Shown piece after piece: positions 1-6,146 of a DNA stretch of 10,236 nucleotides; position 1 is the first letter of the stretch, and the number at the start of each line of letters is the position of its first letter. Location of the stretch: positions 1 to 10,236 of the forward strand of contig JAGAEK010000039.1 in the NCBI GenBank assembly GCA_017828835.1. The letters run 5' to 3'. Below the pieces are notes generated by a model. That model was not told the DNA's origin and ran no database searches. It saw nothing but the letters and a program-made list of their open reading frames with translations. The DNA comes from Oscillospiraceae bacterium (GTDB lineage: Bacteria; Bacillota; Clostridia; Oscillospirales; Ruminococcaceae). The position numbers and the translations under genes are program-made.

Positions 1-1
1 G

Positions 2-1225
2 TTCAAGGCGCTCATTTTCGACTCGTATTACGACAGCTATAAAGGCGTTATCGCGTACGTCAGAGTCGTTGACGGCGTTCTCAGGCCCGGCGATACTATC
101 AGACTTATGTCTACTCAAGCTGAATTTTCGACCGTTGAAGTCGGATATATGGGCGCAACCGAGCTTGCTCCGTCTTCGGAAATACAAGCGGGCGAAGTCG
201 GATATATCACCGCGAGCATAAAAAGTCTCGGCGACGTTTCAGTCGGTGACACGATAACTAACGCCGATAACCCCGCCGACGCTCCTTTGCCCGGATACCG
301 CAAGGCGCTGCCTATGGTCTTTTCCGGAATTTATCCGCTTGACGGCGCAAAGTACCCGGATCTTCGTGATGCGCTGGAAAAATTAAAGCTCAACGACGCC
401 GCTTTATCGTTTGAACCCGAGACCTCCGTCGCACTCGGTTTCGGATACCGCTGCGGGTTCCTCGGACTGCTCCACATGGAAATAATACAGGAACGTATAG
501 AGCGCGAATTCAACCTCGACATTATAACGACCGCACCGAGCGTCGTTTATAAAATAACTCTCACAAACGGAGACAAGATCGAAATAGACAATCCGACAAA
601 CTACCCCGACCCTTCCGCTATCGCGGAGGTCGAAGAGCCCTACGTAAACATTAACGTATTTACTCCGGCTCAATATATCGGAAGTATCATGGAACTTTGT
701 CAGGAGCGCCGAGGCACTTATAAAGATACGAAATATCTTGACGCGGACCGCGTCGAATTGCGTTATTCGATACCGCTCAACGAAATAATCTATGATTTCT
801 TCGACGCACTGAAATCCCGAACGAGAGGCTACGCCTCGCTTGACTATGAACTTTCCGATTATCAGCCGTCAAAACTTGTAAAACTTGACATACTTCTCAG
901 CGGCGAGCCCGTCGACGCGCTTTCGTTCATAGTACACGCCGATAAAGCTTATCTGCGTGCCCGCAGTATGGTCGAAAAGCTTCGCGATAATATCCCGCGG
1001 CAAATGTTTGAGGTCCCGGTCCAAGCCGCTATCGGAGGTAAGATCATAGCCCGCGAAACCGTAAAGGCTTACAGAAAAGACGTTCTTGCGAAATGTTACG
1101 GCGGCGATATTACCCGTAAGAAAAAGCTGCTTGAAAAACAAAAAGAAGGTAAAAAGAAAATGCGTCAGCTCGGTTCCGTCGAGGTACCTCCGGAGACATT
1201 TATCGAAGTGCTTAAGCTTGACTGA
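2..1225 (+). CDS. lepA: Elongation factor 4 (LepA), 5'-truncated by the window edge
   Basis: Translational GTPase LepA/EF4, which binds the ribosome and is linked to back-translocation and initiation or assembly quality control. The open frame runs from base 2 without a start, so 407 C-terminal residues are present. Since the family is about 600 residues, roughly the first 190, including most of the GTPase domain, lie outside. The visible part starts in domain II (KALIFDSYYDSYKGV), continues through the GFGYRCGFLGLLHMEIIQER block of the EF-G-like domain, and ends with the LepA-specific C-terminal domain (AKCYGGDITRKKKLLEKQKE, then GSVEVPPETF). That last block separates LepA from EF-G and TypA. 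The ATG at 107 is an internal methionine, not the start. In many Firmicutes lepA is followed by hemW and hrcA; here it is the last gene of its unit and converges on ychF. The reading frame is intact. Identification is very secure. Confidence 0.97.
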   Translation, partial: FKALIFDSYYDSYKGVIAYVRVVDGVLRPGDTIRLMSTQAEFSTVEVGYMGATELAPSSEIQAGEVGYITASIKSLGDVSVGDTITNADNPADAPLPGYRKALPMVFSGIYPLDGAKYPDLRDALEKLKLNDAALSFEPETSVALGFGYRCGFLGLLHMEIIQERIEREFNLDIITTAPSVVYKITLTNGDKIEIDNPTNYPDPSAIAEVEEPYVNINVFTPAQYIGSIMELCQERRGTYKDTKYLDADRVELRYSIPLNEIIYDFFDALKSRTRGYASLDYELSDYQPSKLVKLDILLSGEPVDALSFIVHADKAYLRARSMVEKLRDNIPRQMFEVPVQAAIGGKIIARETVKAYRKDVLAKCYGGDITRKKKLLEKQKEGKKKMRQLGSVEVPPETFIEVLKLD

Positions 1226-1250
1226 CGGTTTTTGGAAAATTTTTAAACGC

Positions 1251-1297
1251 AAAAAAGCATTGACAACGCGAAATCACGCCGCCAATGCTTTTATTAT
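1251..1297. terminator. Bidirectional terminator between lepA and ychF
   Basis: AAAAGCATTG (1253-1262) pairs perfectly with CAATGCTTTT (1283-1292) around a 20-nt loop that can pair further through its GC-rich parts. The T-rich right side (CTTTTATTATTT) serves lepA on the plus strand. The A-run at 1251-1256 provides the T-tract for ychF on the minus strand. It sits exactly between the two convergent stop codons, as expected of a shared intrinsic terminator. Confidence 0.8.
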
Positions 1298-1303
1298 TTC
1301 AAA

Positions 1304-2398
1304 CTAAACGTTGAATCTGAACAGAGTAACGTCTCCGTCCTGCATAACGTAATCCTTGCCTTCAAGCCGCAAAAGTCCTTTTTCTTTCGCAACAGCCATC
1401 GAGCCGCAAGCCATAAGGTCTGCATAAGAAACGATCTCAGCTCTGATAAATCCGCGTTCGAAATCGGAATGTATTTTCCCCGCTGCCTGCGGAGCTTTCG
1501 TTCCCTTGGTTATCGTCCATGCCCTCACCTCCGGCTTTCCAGCCGTAAGAAAAGAAATCAAACCGAGAAGCGAATAACATTCCTTAACCAATCTGTCAAG
1601 TCCGGACTGCTCAAGTCCGATCTCCTGCAGGAACATCACCTTATCTTCCGCCGTCATGTCCGCGATCTCTTCCTCGAATTTCGCGCATACCGGCAGCGTT
1701 CCCGCTCCTTCTTCTTTCGCACGTTCTTCAACGAGTTTATAATATTCGTTGCTCTCCGCTCCGTCCGTAAAATCTTTATCAGACATATTTGCCGCGTATA
1801 TGATCGGCTTATTGGATAACAGCGATACCGTCGAAACGATCTCTTTTTCATCCTCGGAACATTCAAACGTCCTCGCAGCCTTACCTTCCTCCAGATGCGC
1901 CTTCAACGCCTTCAGAAGCTCCAGTTCATCCGCTAATTTACGGTCTCCCTTCAGCGCCTTCTGCGTACGGTCTATGCGTCTGTCGAGAATTTCTATATCG
2001 GAAAGTATAAGCTCAAGATTTATCGTATCCATATCACGTATCGGATCGACGCTGCCGTCGACGTGAATGATCTCGCCGTCTTCAAAACAGCGAACTACGT
2101 GAACTATCGCGTCGACCTCTCGTATATGCGACAAAAACTTGTTTCCGAGGCCTTCGCCCTTCGACGCCCCCTTGACTAATCCCGCGATATCGACAAATTC
2201 AATGACCGCCGGCGTTATTTTTTCGGGATCATACATTTTCGCTAAAGCTTCAAGGCGTTCGTCCGGTACGGCAACGACACCCACGTTCGGTTCTATTGTA
2301 CAAAACGGGTAGTTCGCAGATTGAGCTCCCGCGTTGGTAATCGCGTTAAAAAGAGTGCTCTTGCCGACGTTCGGCAGCCCTACGATGCCAAGCTTCAT
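1304..2398 (-). CDS. ychF: Redox-regulated ATPase/GTPase YchF (OLA1 family)
   Basis: Obg-like P-loop NTPase of the YchF/OLA1 subfamily, a ribosome-associated cytosolic protein implicated in stress responses. At 364 residues it matches the usual length (about 363). Visible motifs: G1 GLPNVGKST (7-15), G3 DIAGLVKGASKGEGLGNKFL (from 70), a helical coiled-coil insertion (about 125-180), and a C-terminal TGS domain (about 279-362, ending DVTLFRFNV). The nucleotide-specificity motif, NKxD in GTPases and usually NxxE in this ATP-preferring subfamily, is NMSD here (204-207). An upstream ATG at 2413 is in frame, but its first codons are the Shine-Dalgarno sequence GGAGGAAAG. The ATG at 2398, eight bases after GGAGG, starts the canonical MKLGIVGLPNVGKS, so I chose it. 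It is transcribed alone, divergently from the YgjV-like gene. Family assignment is very secure. Confidence 0.97.
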   Translation of the reverse strand: MKLGIVGLPNVGKSTLFNAITNAGAQSANYPFCTIEPNVGVVAVPDERLEALAKMYDPEKITPAVIEFVDIAGLVKGASKGEGLGNKFLSHIREVDAIVHVVRCFEDGEIIHVDGSVDPIRDMDTINLELILSDIEILDRRIDRTQKALKGDRKLADELELLKALKAHLEEGKAARTFECSEDEKEIVSTVSLLSNKPIIYAANMSDKDFTDGAESNEYYKLVEERAKEEGAGTLPVCAKFEEEIADMTAEDKVMFLQEIGLEQSGLDRLVKECYSLLGLISFLTAGKPEVRAWTITKGTKAPQAAGKIHSDFERGFIRAEIVSYADLMACGSMAVAKEKGLLRLEGKDYVMQDGDVTLFRFNV

Positions 2399-2402
2399 TT
2401 GT

Positions 2403-2411
2403 CTTTCCTCC
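2403..2411 (-). promoter_or_regulatory. Ribosome binding site that fixes the ychF start
   Basis: Read on the minus strand this is GGAGGAAAG, followed by ACAA and the ATG at 2398. The GGAGG core is 8 nt from that ATG, an ideal distance. The alternative ATG at 2413 overlaps this site and would add MEERQ, which is just the translated Shine-Dalgarno. Confidence 0.85.
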
Positions 2412-2437
2412 ATTTATAAAAACGTTCACCTTAATTA

Positions 2438-2465
2438 AGTATAATGTAAAAAAACAAAAAGTCAA
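2438..2465 (-). promoter_or_regulatory. Predicted sigma-A promoter of ychF
   Basis: On the minus strand, a -35 box TTGACT (2465 to 2460) is followed after 16 nt by a -10 box TATACT (2443 to 2438). Transcription would begin near 2431, about 33 nt before the ychF start codon. The call is by inspection only. Confidence 0.6.
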
Positions 2466-2504
2466 TAACATTGTTTATCCGTCGCGTTTCTATGTAAAAA
2501 ACTA

Positions 2505-2533
2505 TTGAAAAACAAAAAAAACAATGATATGAT
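2505..2533 (+). promoter_or_regulatory. Predicted sigma-A promoter of the YgjV-like gene and tyrS
   Basis: TTGAAA (2505-2510), a 17-nt A-rich spacer, then TATGAT (2528-2533) forms a near-consensus promoter. The start point would be near 2540, leaving a leader of about 36 nt before the first gene. This is too short for a T-box or other riboswitch, so the tyrS unit shows no sign of tRNA-sensing leader control. Confidence 0.65.
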
Positions 2534-2575
2534 AATATAACGTAGATTCATAATTGTTAAGAAAGGCAATCTTAT

Positions 2576-3112
2576 ATGTTGATCGCTCAAATTTTAGGAT
2601 TTATCGGCGCCGGACTGCTGATTTTTTCATTTCAGATGAAATCTCCCCGTATGCTTATCCTTATGCAAATCGGAGGAACTCTGTGTTTCACGGTGCATTT
2701 TTCCATGATCGGCGCGGTTTCAGGTGCCGCAATGAATGCCGCCGGAGCAGTCAGGGCTATTTTAATATATCTGAAAGGAAAAGGTTACAAATTTGCCTCG
2801 CACCCGATAGTTTTGATATTTATAATGGCGATGTTTTTGGGTTGCGGTATCGCGTTCTATGAAAACGTTATGACGATATTGATAACCGTCGCAATGCTGA
2901 CGACCAGCGTCGGACTTTGGATAAACACCTCAAACTCTATAAGATATTCAATGTTCGTCGGTTCGCCGCTTTGGATCATACATAACGCACACGCTCATTC
3001 ATGGTCCGGAGTATTGACCGAAGTATTTAACCTGACATCTATTTTTATTTACTATATAAGAATGTATTTTGAAAAGAGAAAACTCGCAAAAAACGAATCA
3101 AAGGAGATATGA
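2576..3112 (+). CDS. YgjV-family inner membrane protein of unknown function
   Basis: A 178-residue integral membrane protein with about six to seven hydrophobic segments (roughly 3-19, 26-46, 48-66, 76-95, 98-116, 126-138 and 145-163) and a basic C-terminal tail (EKRKLAKNESKEI). It fits the YgjV family (Imp-YgjV type): SFQMKS near the N-terminus, an IGGTLCFTVHF-like second helix, NAAGAVRAILIY, and the C-terminal signature GSPLWIIHNAHAHSWSGVLT followed by EVFNLTSI. No enzymatic residues can be assigned and the biochemical role of the family is unknown to me. GAAAGG at 2561-2566 lies 9 nt before the ATG. Its stop codon (TGA, 3110-3112) falls between the Shine-Dalgarno and the start of tyrS, so the two genes are almost certainly co-transcribed and possibly translationally coupled. 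Family assignment is from memory of the conserved blocks. Confidence 0.8.
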   Translation: MLIAQILGFIGAGLLIFSFQMKSPRMLILMQIGGTLCFTVHFSMIGAVSGAAMNAAGAVRAILIYLKGKGYKFASHPIVLIFIMAMFLGCGIAFYENVMTILITVAMLTTSVGLWINTSNSIRYSMFVGSPLWIIHNAHAHSWSGVLTEVFNLTSIFIYYIRMYFEKRKLAKNESKEI

Positions 3113-3114
3113 AC

Positions 3115-4341
3115 ATGACAATATTCGAGGAACTGCAGCGCAGAGGTCTTATTGCGCAATGCACCGATCAGGAGGAAGTCGAAAAACTGCTAAACGGTGA
3201 AAAAGCGATTTTCTATATCGGCTTTGACGCAACGGCTGACAGTTTGCATATAGGTCACTATATGCAGCTCAGTATCATCGCACGTATGCAAAAAGCAGGT
3301 CATCTGCCTATCGTTCTGCTCGGAACCGGTACGACTATGATCGGCGATCCGACAGGCAAGACCGATATGAGAAAAATGCTGACAATAGAACAAATAAACT
3401 ATAACGCTGAACAGTTCAGAAAACAAATGGAAAGATTCGTTGATTTCAGCGAAGGTAAAGCGATCATAGTCAGAAACGGCGATTGGCTCCTCAACCTTAA
3501 TTATATCGAGCTTTTAAGAGACGTCGGCGTGCATTTTTCCGTAAACCGCATGCTTGCCGCCGAATGTGTAAAATCGAGACTTGCAAGAGGTCTTTCTTTC
3601 CTTGAATTCAACTATATGATAATGCAAAGTTACGACTTTCTGCGTCTGAACCGTGAATATAACTGCCAGCTTCAGCTCGGCGGCGACGACCAGTGGTCGA
3701 ACATAATCGAGGGCGTCGACCTTATAAGAAGAGTCGACGGTAAAAAAGCATACGGTCTCACCTTCACGCTGCTCACCACCAAAGAAGGCAAAAAAATGGG
3801 TAAAACCGAAAAAGGTGCGCTTTGGCTCGACAGAAACAAAACTTCGCCTTACGAGTTTTATCAATATTGGAGAAACATTTGCGACGAAGACGTTATCAAC
3901 TGTATGAAGCTGCTCACTTTCATTCCGATAGAGGAAATCGAAGATATCGAGCGCAACATTGACACTTACGGAATCAATAACGCAAAAGAACGCCTCGCTT
4001 ATGAAATGACAAAGACCGTTCACGGCGAAAAAGACGCCGACGAGTCCCGCTCCGCCGCAAAAGCATTGTTCGGAGCCGGCGGAGATACCGAAAATATGCC
4101 TTCCACCGAACTTTCAGAATCTGATTTCACAGACGGTAAAATCGCCGTTGCGGATCTTTTGGTAAAAACCGGGATCGCTCCTTCCAAAGGTGAGGCAAAA
4201 CGTCTTATACAGCAAGGCGGTATCAGCATCAACGGCGAAAAAATCGACAATATTACCGCCGATATCGGAAAAGAGAAATTCTCAGAAAACGTAATAATCA
4301 AAAAGGGCAAAAAAATATATCATAAAGCCGTAATAAAATAA
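3115..4341 (+). CDS. tyrS: Tyrosine--tRNA ligase
   Basis: Class I aminoacyl-tRNA synthetase that activates tyrosine with ATP and charges tRNA-Tyr in the cytosol. The 408 residues fit bacterial TyrS. Visible motifs: YIGFDATADSLHIGHYMQL, with the HIGH motif at 45-48; the YMIMQSYDF tyrosine pocket (167-175); LGGDDQWSNI (188-197); a KMSKS-type loop KMGKT (227-231) followed by GALWLD; and a C-terminal S4 RNA-binding domain (about 344-405, VADLLVKTGIAPSKGEAKRL). An ATG at 3109 overlaps the previous stop, but AAGGAG at 3101-3106 is only 2 nt from it. The spacing is 8 nt to the ATG at 3115, which begins MTIFEELQRRG, so I chose 3115. It is the second gene of a unit led by a YgjV-like protein and ends in a strong terminator. 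No T-box precedes it. Confidence 0.97.
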   Translation: MTIFEELQRRGLIAQCTDQEEVEKLLNGEKAIFYIGFDATADSLHIGHYMQLSIIARMQKAGHLPIVLLGTGTTMIGDPTGKTDMRKMLTIEQINYNAEQFRKQMERFVDFSEGKAIIVRNGDWLLNLNYIELLRDVGVHFSVNRMLAAECVKSRLARGLSFLEFNYMIMQSYDFLRLNREYNCQLQLGGDDQWSNIIEGVDLIRRVDGKKAYGLTFTLLTTKEGKKMGKTEKGALWLDRNKTSPYEFYQYWRNICDEDVINCMKLLTFIPIEEIEDIERNIDTYGINNAKERLAYEMTKTVHGEKDADESRSAAKALFGAGGDTENMPSTELSESDFTDGKIAVADLLVKTGIAPSKGEAKRLIQQGGISINGEKIDNITADIGKEKFSENVIIKKGKKIYHKAVIK

Positions 4342-4348
4342 AAATTCT

Positions 4349-4389
4349 TATCCGCGCACGTCTTACATGACAGCGCGGATATTTTTTTT
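4349..4389 (+). terminator. Rho-independent terminator after tyrS
   Basis: TATCCGCGC (4349-4357) pairs with GCGCGGATA (4373-4381) in a 9-bp GC-rich stem. Inside it GTC/GAC can add a short inner helix. Eight Ts follow directly (4382-4389). This ends the YgjV-tyrS unit. Confidence 0.9.
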
Positions 4390-4431
4390 GAAATTTTAGA
4401 ACAAAAATGTCGTAATACGGCATAAATGCTG

Positions 4432-4460
4432 TTGCAAAAATCAAAGAAAAGAATTATAAT
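4432..4460 (+). promoter_or_regulatory. Predicted sigma-A promoter of the PRPP-synthetase homologue
   Basis: TTGCAA (4432-4437), a 17-nt spacer and a perfect TATAAT (4455-4460). The predicted start is near 4467, about 33 nt before the chosen ATG. No purine operator or riboswitch was recognised in the short leader. Confidence 0.7.
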
Positions 4461-4499
4461 AAAGATACAATATAAAAGAAAGTGAGAGGAACGTTAATC

Positions 4500-5672
4500 A
4501 TGGGAGACGGTATGAATCTTACGAATATTCCGGTTGGTTCGCTTGGTATCATCGCAATGAGCGGCTGTGAAGAAATTTCCGAAAAAATCAACAGATATCT
4601 TGTTGAATGGAGATCCGACAGGCATATATCCGCTTATAATGAGGCGGAAACCGACGATTATAAAAAAACCGATTACAGGATCGAGGCGCACTGTCCGCGG
4701 TTCGGTACCGGTGAAGCGAAAGGTCTTATTTCCCAATCTGTAAGAGGAACGGACCTTTTTATTATTGTTGACGTATTCAACCACGGCATAACTTATAAAA
4801 TGTACGGACAAAACGTTCCGATGAGTCCTGACGACCACTATCAGGATCTGAAAAGAATCATCTCCGCCGCCGGAGGAAAAACAAGAAGGATCTCCGTTAT
4901 AATGCCCATGCTTTATGAAGGAAGGCAACACAAAAGAGCTGCAAGAGAATCTTTGGATTGCGCTCTTTGCCTGCAGGAACTTATGAATATGGGTGTCAGC
5001 AACATAATAACCTTCGACGCCCACGATTCAAGGGTTCAAAACGCCGTTCCTTTGGAAGGTTTTGAAAACGTACAGCCGACCTATCAGTTCTTAAAGGCTC
5101 TGAAAAAGAACATCTCCGACGTTGTGATCGATAAAGATCATCTTATGATAATCTCCCCCGATGAGGGCAGCATGAACAGATGTATGTATTATTCATCAGT
5201 CCTCGGCGTAAACCTCGGAATGTTCTATAAACGCAGAGACTATGCAAGGATAGTAAACGGACGGAACCCGATAGTAGCTCATGAATTTTTGGGTGAAAGC
5301 GTCGAAGGAAAAGATCTGATCGTTGTCGACGATATGATCTCTTCCGGCGATTCCGTTCTCGACATTGCCGAAAAGCTTAAAGCTAAAGGCGCCGCGAGAA
5401 TATTTATCGCAACCACCTTCGGACTCTTCTGCGAAGGACTCGATAAATTCGACGAAGCTTATAAGAACGGCAGTATCTCGAAAGTCTTCACAACGAACCT
5501 CGTTTACCGTACGCCTGAATTAAAACAGAGAGAGTGGTACGTCGAGGTCGATATGTCAAAATATATCGCATATATAATAGACAACCTCAATCACGACATG
5601 TCTATCAGCGATCTTTTGAACCCGGTACAAAGAATAAATAAACTGCTCGGAAAAGCTCAGGATCAAAATTAA
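4500..5672 (+). CDS. Ribose-phosphate pyrophosphokinase family protein (long, divergent)
   Basis: Likely PRPP synthetase: ribose 5-phosphate plus ATP gives PRPP, feeding purine, pyrimidine, His, Trp and NAD synthesis. The canonical order is visible: SQSVRGTDLFII (78-89), YEGRQHKR (139-146, where the usual enzyme has YARQDR), FDAHDSRVQ (172-180, usual DLHAEQIQ), KRRDYARIV (244-252, the KRR flexible loop), and the PRPP loop VVDDMISSGDS (275-285, usual DDMIDTGGT). At 390 residues it is about 75 longer than the classical enzyme (about 315), with extra sequence before SQSVRG (about 35-77), after DVFNHG (96-120), and around the flexible loop and C-terminus. The catalytic layout is kept, so activity is plausible, but several loops are non-canonical. 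GAGAGG lies 10 nt before the ATG at 4500; a GTG at 4482 and ATG at 4512 are alternatives. It has its own promoter and terminator. A second, classical prs elsewhere in the genome would be expected. Confidence 0.82.
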   Translation: MGDGMNLTNIPVGSLGIIAMSGCEEISEKINRYLVEWRSDRHISAYNEAETDDYKKTDYRIEAHCPRFGTGEAKGLISQSVRGTDLFIIVDVFNHGITYKMYGQNVPMSPDDHYQDLKRIISAAGGKTRRISVIMPMLYEGRQHKRAARESLDCALCLQELMNMGVSNIITFDAHDSRVQNAVPLEGFENVQPTYQFLKALKKNISDVVIDKDHLMIISPDEGSMNRCMYYSSVLGVNLGMFYKRRDYARIVNGRNPIVAHEFLGESVEGKDLIVVDDMISSGDSVLDIAEKLKAKGAARIFIATTFGLFCEGLDKFDEAYKNGSISKVFTTNLVYRTPELKQREWYVEVDMSKYIAYIIDNLNHDMSISDLLNPVQRINKLLGKAQDQN

Positions 5673-5690
5673 ACCTTTTTAAAACGTTCG

Positions 5691-5724
5691 GCACCTGTGT
5701 TTTTTATAACACAGGTGCATTTTT
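5691..5724 (+). terminator. Rho-independent terminator after the PRPP-synthetase homologue
   Basis: GCACCTGTGT (5691-5700) and ACACAGGTGC (5709-5718) are perfect reverse complements, giving a 10-bp stem with a TTTTTATA loop, followed by ATTTTTCTGTTT. The T-rich tail runs straight into the -35 box of the next promoter, so the two units are packed with no spare sequence. Confidence 0.9.
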
Positions 5725-5727
5725 CTG

Positions 5728-5756
5728 TTTACATAGCTTTACGTTGGTGTTATAAT
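5728..5756 (+). promoter_or_regulatory. Predicted extended -10 promoter of the small-protein/MBOAT/VanY operon
   Basis: TTTACA (5728-5733), a 17-nt spacer and TATAAT (5751-5756), with TG one base upstream of the -10 box (TGTTATAAT), an extended -10 element. The start would be near 5763, about 50 nt before the first ATG. This is the only good promoter I see for the three genes that follow. Confidence 0.7.
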
Positions 5757-5812
5757 AAAAATGTATTTGTATATGTAAATAAAAATTTCTATGATATACG
5801 GAGGTCTTGATA

Positions 5813-6127
5813 ATGGCAGACGAACTTAAAGAAGTTATACTTGATAAAAACGGCTTTCTCACATATAAAGACAAACCACTTGTTCGCAACGGAAATTATA
5901 TCTATTACGGAAATATGTCCGACGACTACGTTGTTATGATGCAGATTTTAAGCAAAAAACAAAACGGCGACATCGAACAAGCGGACAAAATAATGATCCA
6001 GCTGATTTCCACCGACGAATCCCTGCCGATCACTCAACGCATAATAAAACGCAGCGAAAAAGAAGGACTTTATAACGCCATAGAGATCGCAAATATCTGG
6101 CTTGAAAGAATCCTTTCTGAAAAATAG
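5813..6127 (+). CDS. Conserved-looking small cytosolic protein of unknown function
   Basis: A 104-residue soluble protein with no signal peptide or membrane segment. I recognise the general type as a small hypothetical protein found in Clostridia, but know no function. Visible features: an N-terminal half likely to be beta-rich (VILDKNGFLTYKDKPLVRNG, then NYIYYGNMSDDYVVMMQI), a charged middle (QNGDIEQADKIMIQLI), and a helical C-terminus (RIIKRSEKEGLYNAIEIANI, then WLERILSEK). A strong GGAGGT (5800-5805) sits 7 nt before the ATG; an in-frame TTG at 5807 is too close to be the start. It leads the operon, with 19 nt to the MBOAT gene. Codon use and frame integrity support a real gene. No catalytic motif is apparent; a regulatory or adaptor role is conceivable only as inference. 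Confidence 0.85.
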   Translation: MADELKEVILDKNGFLTYKDKPLVRNGNYIYYGNMSDDYVVMMQILSKKQNGDIEQADKIMIQLISTDESLPITQRIIKRSEKEGLYNAIEIANIWLERILSEK

Positions 6128-6146
6128 CAGTATTTAGGAGAAAAAA

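Noticed and set aside
2534..2575. Possible T-box or other tRNA-sensing leader before the tyrS unit
   Set aside because: The leader after the predicted promoter is only about 36 nt, with no terminator hairpin, specifier loop or T-box consensus.
3514..4023. Long antisense open frame (169 codons) within tyrS
   Set aside because: It lies wholly opposite a certain gene, has no fitting ribosome site, and its translation is Phe/Val/Cys-rich with no recognisable domain. It is a by-product of tyrS codon use.
4494..5024. Long antisense open frame (176 codons) across the start of the PRPP-synthetase homologue
   Set aside because: It is fully opposite a well-supported gene and its promoter side, has no family resemblance, and has no ribosome site of its own.
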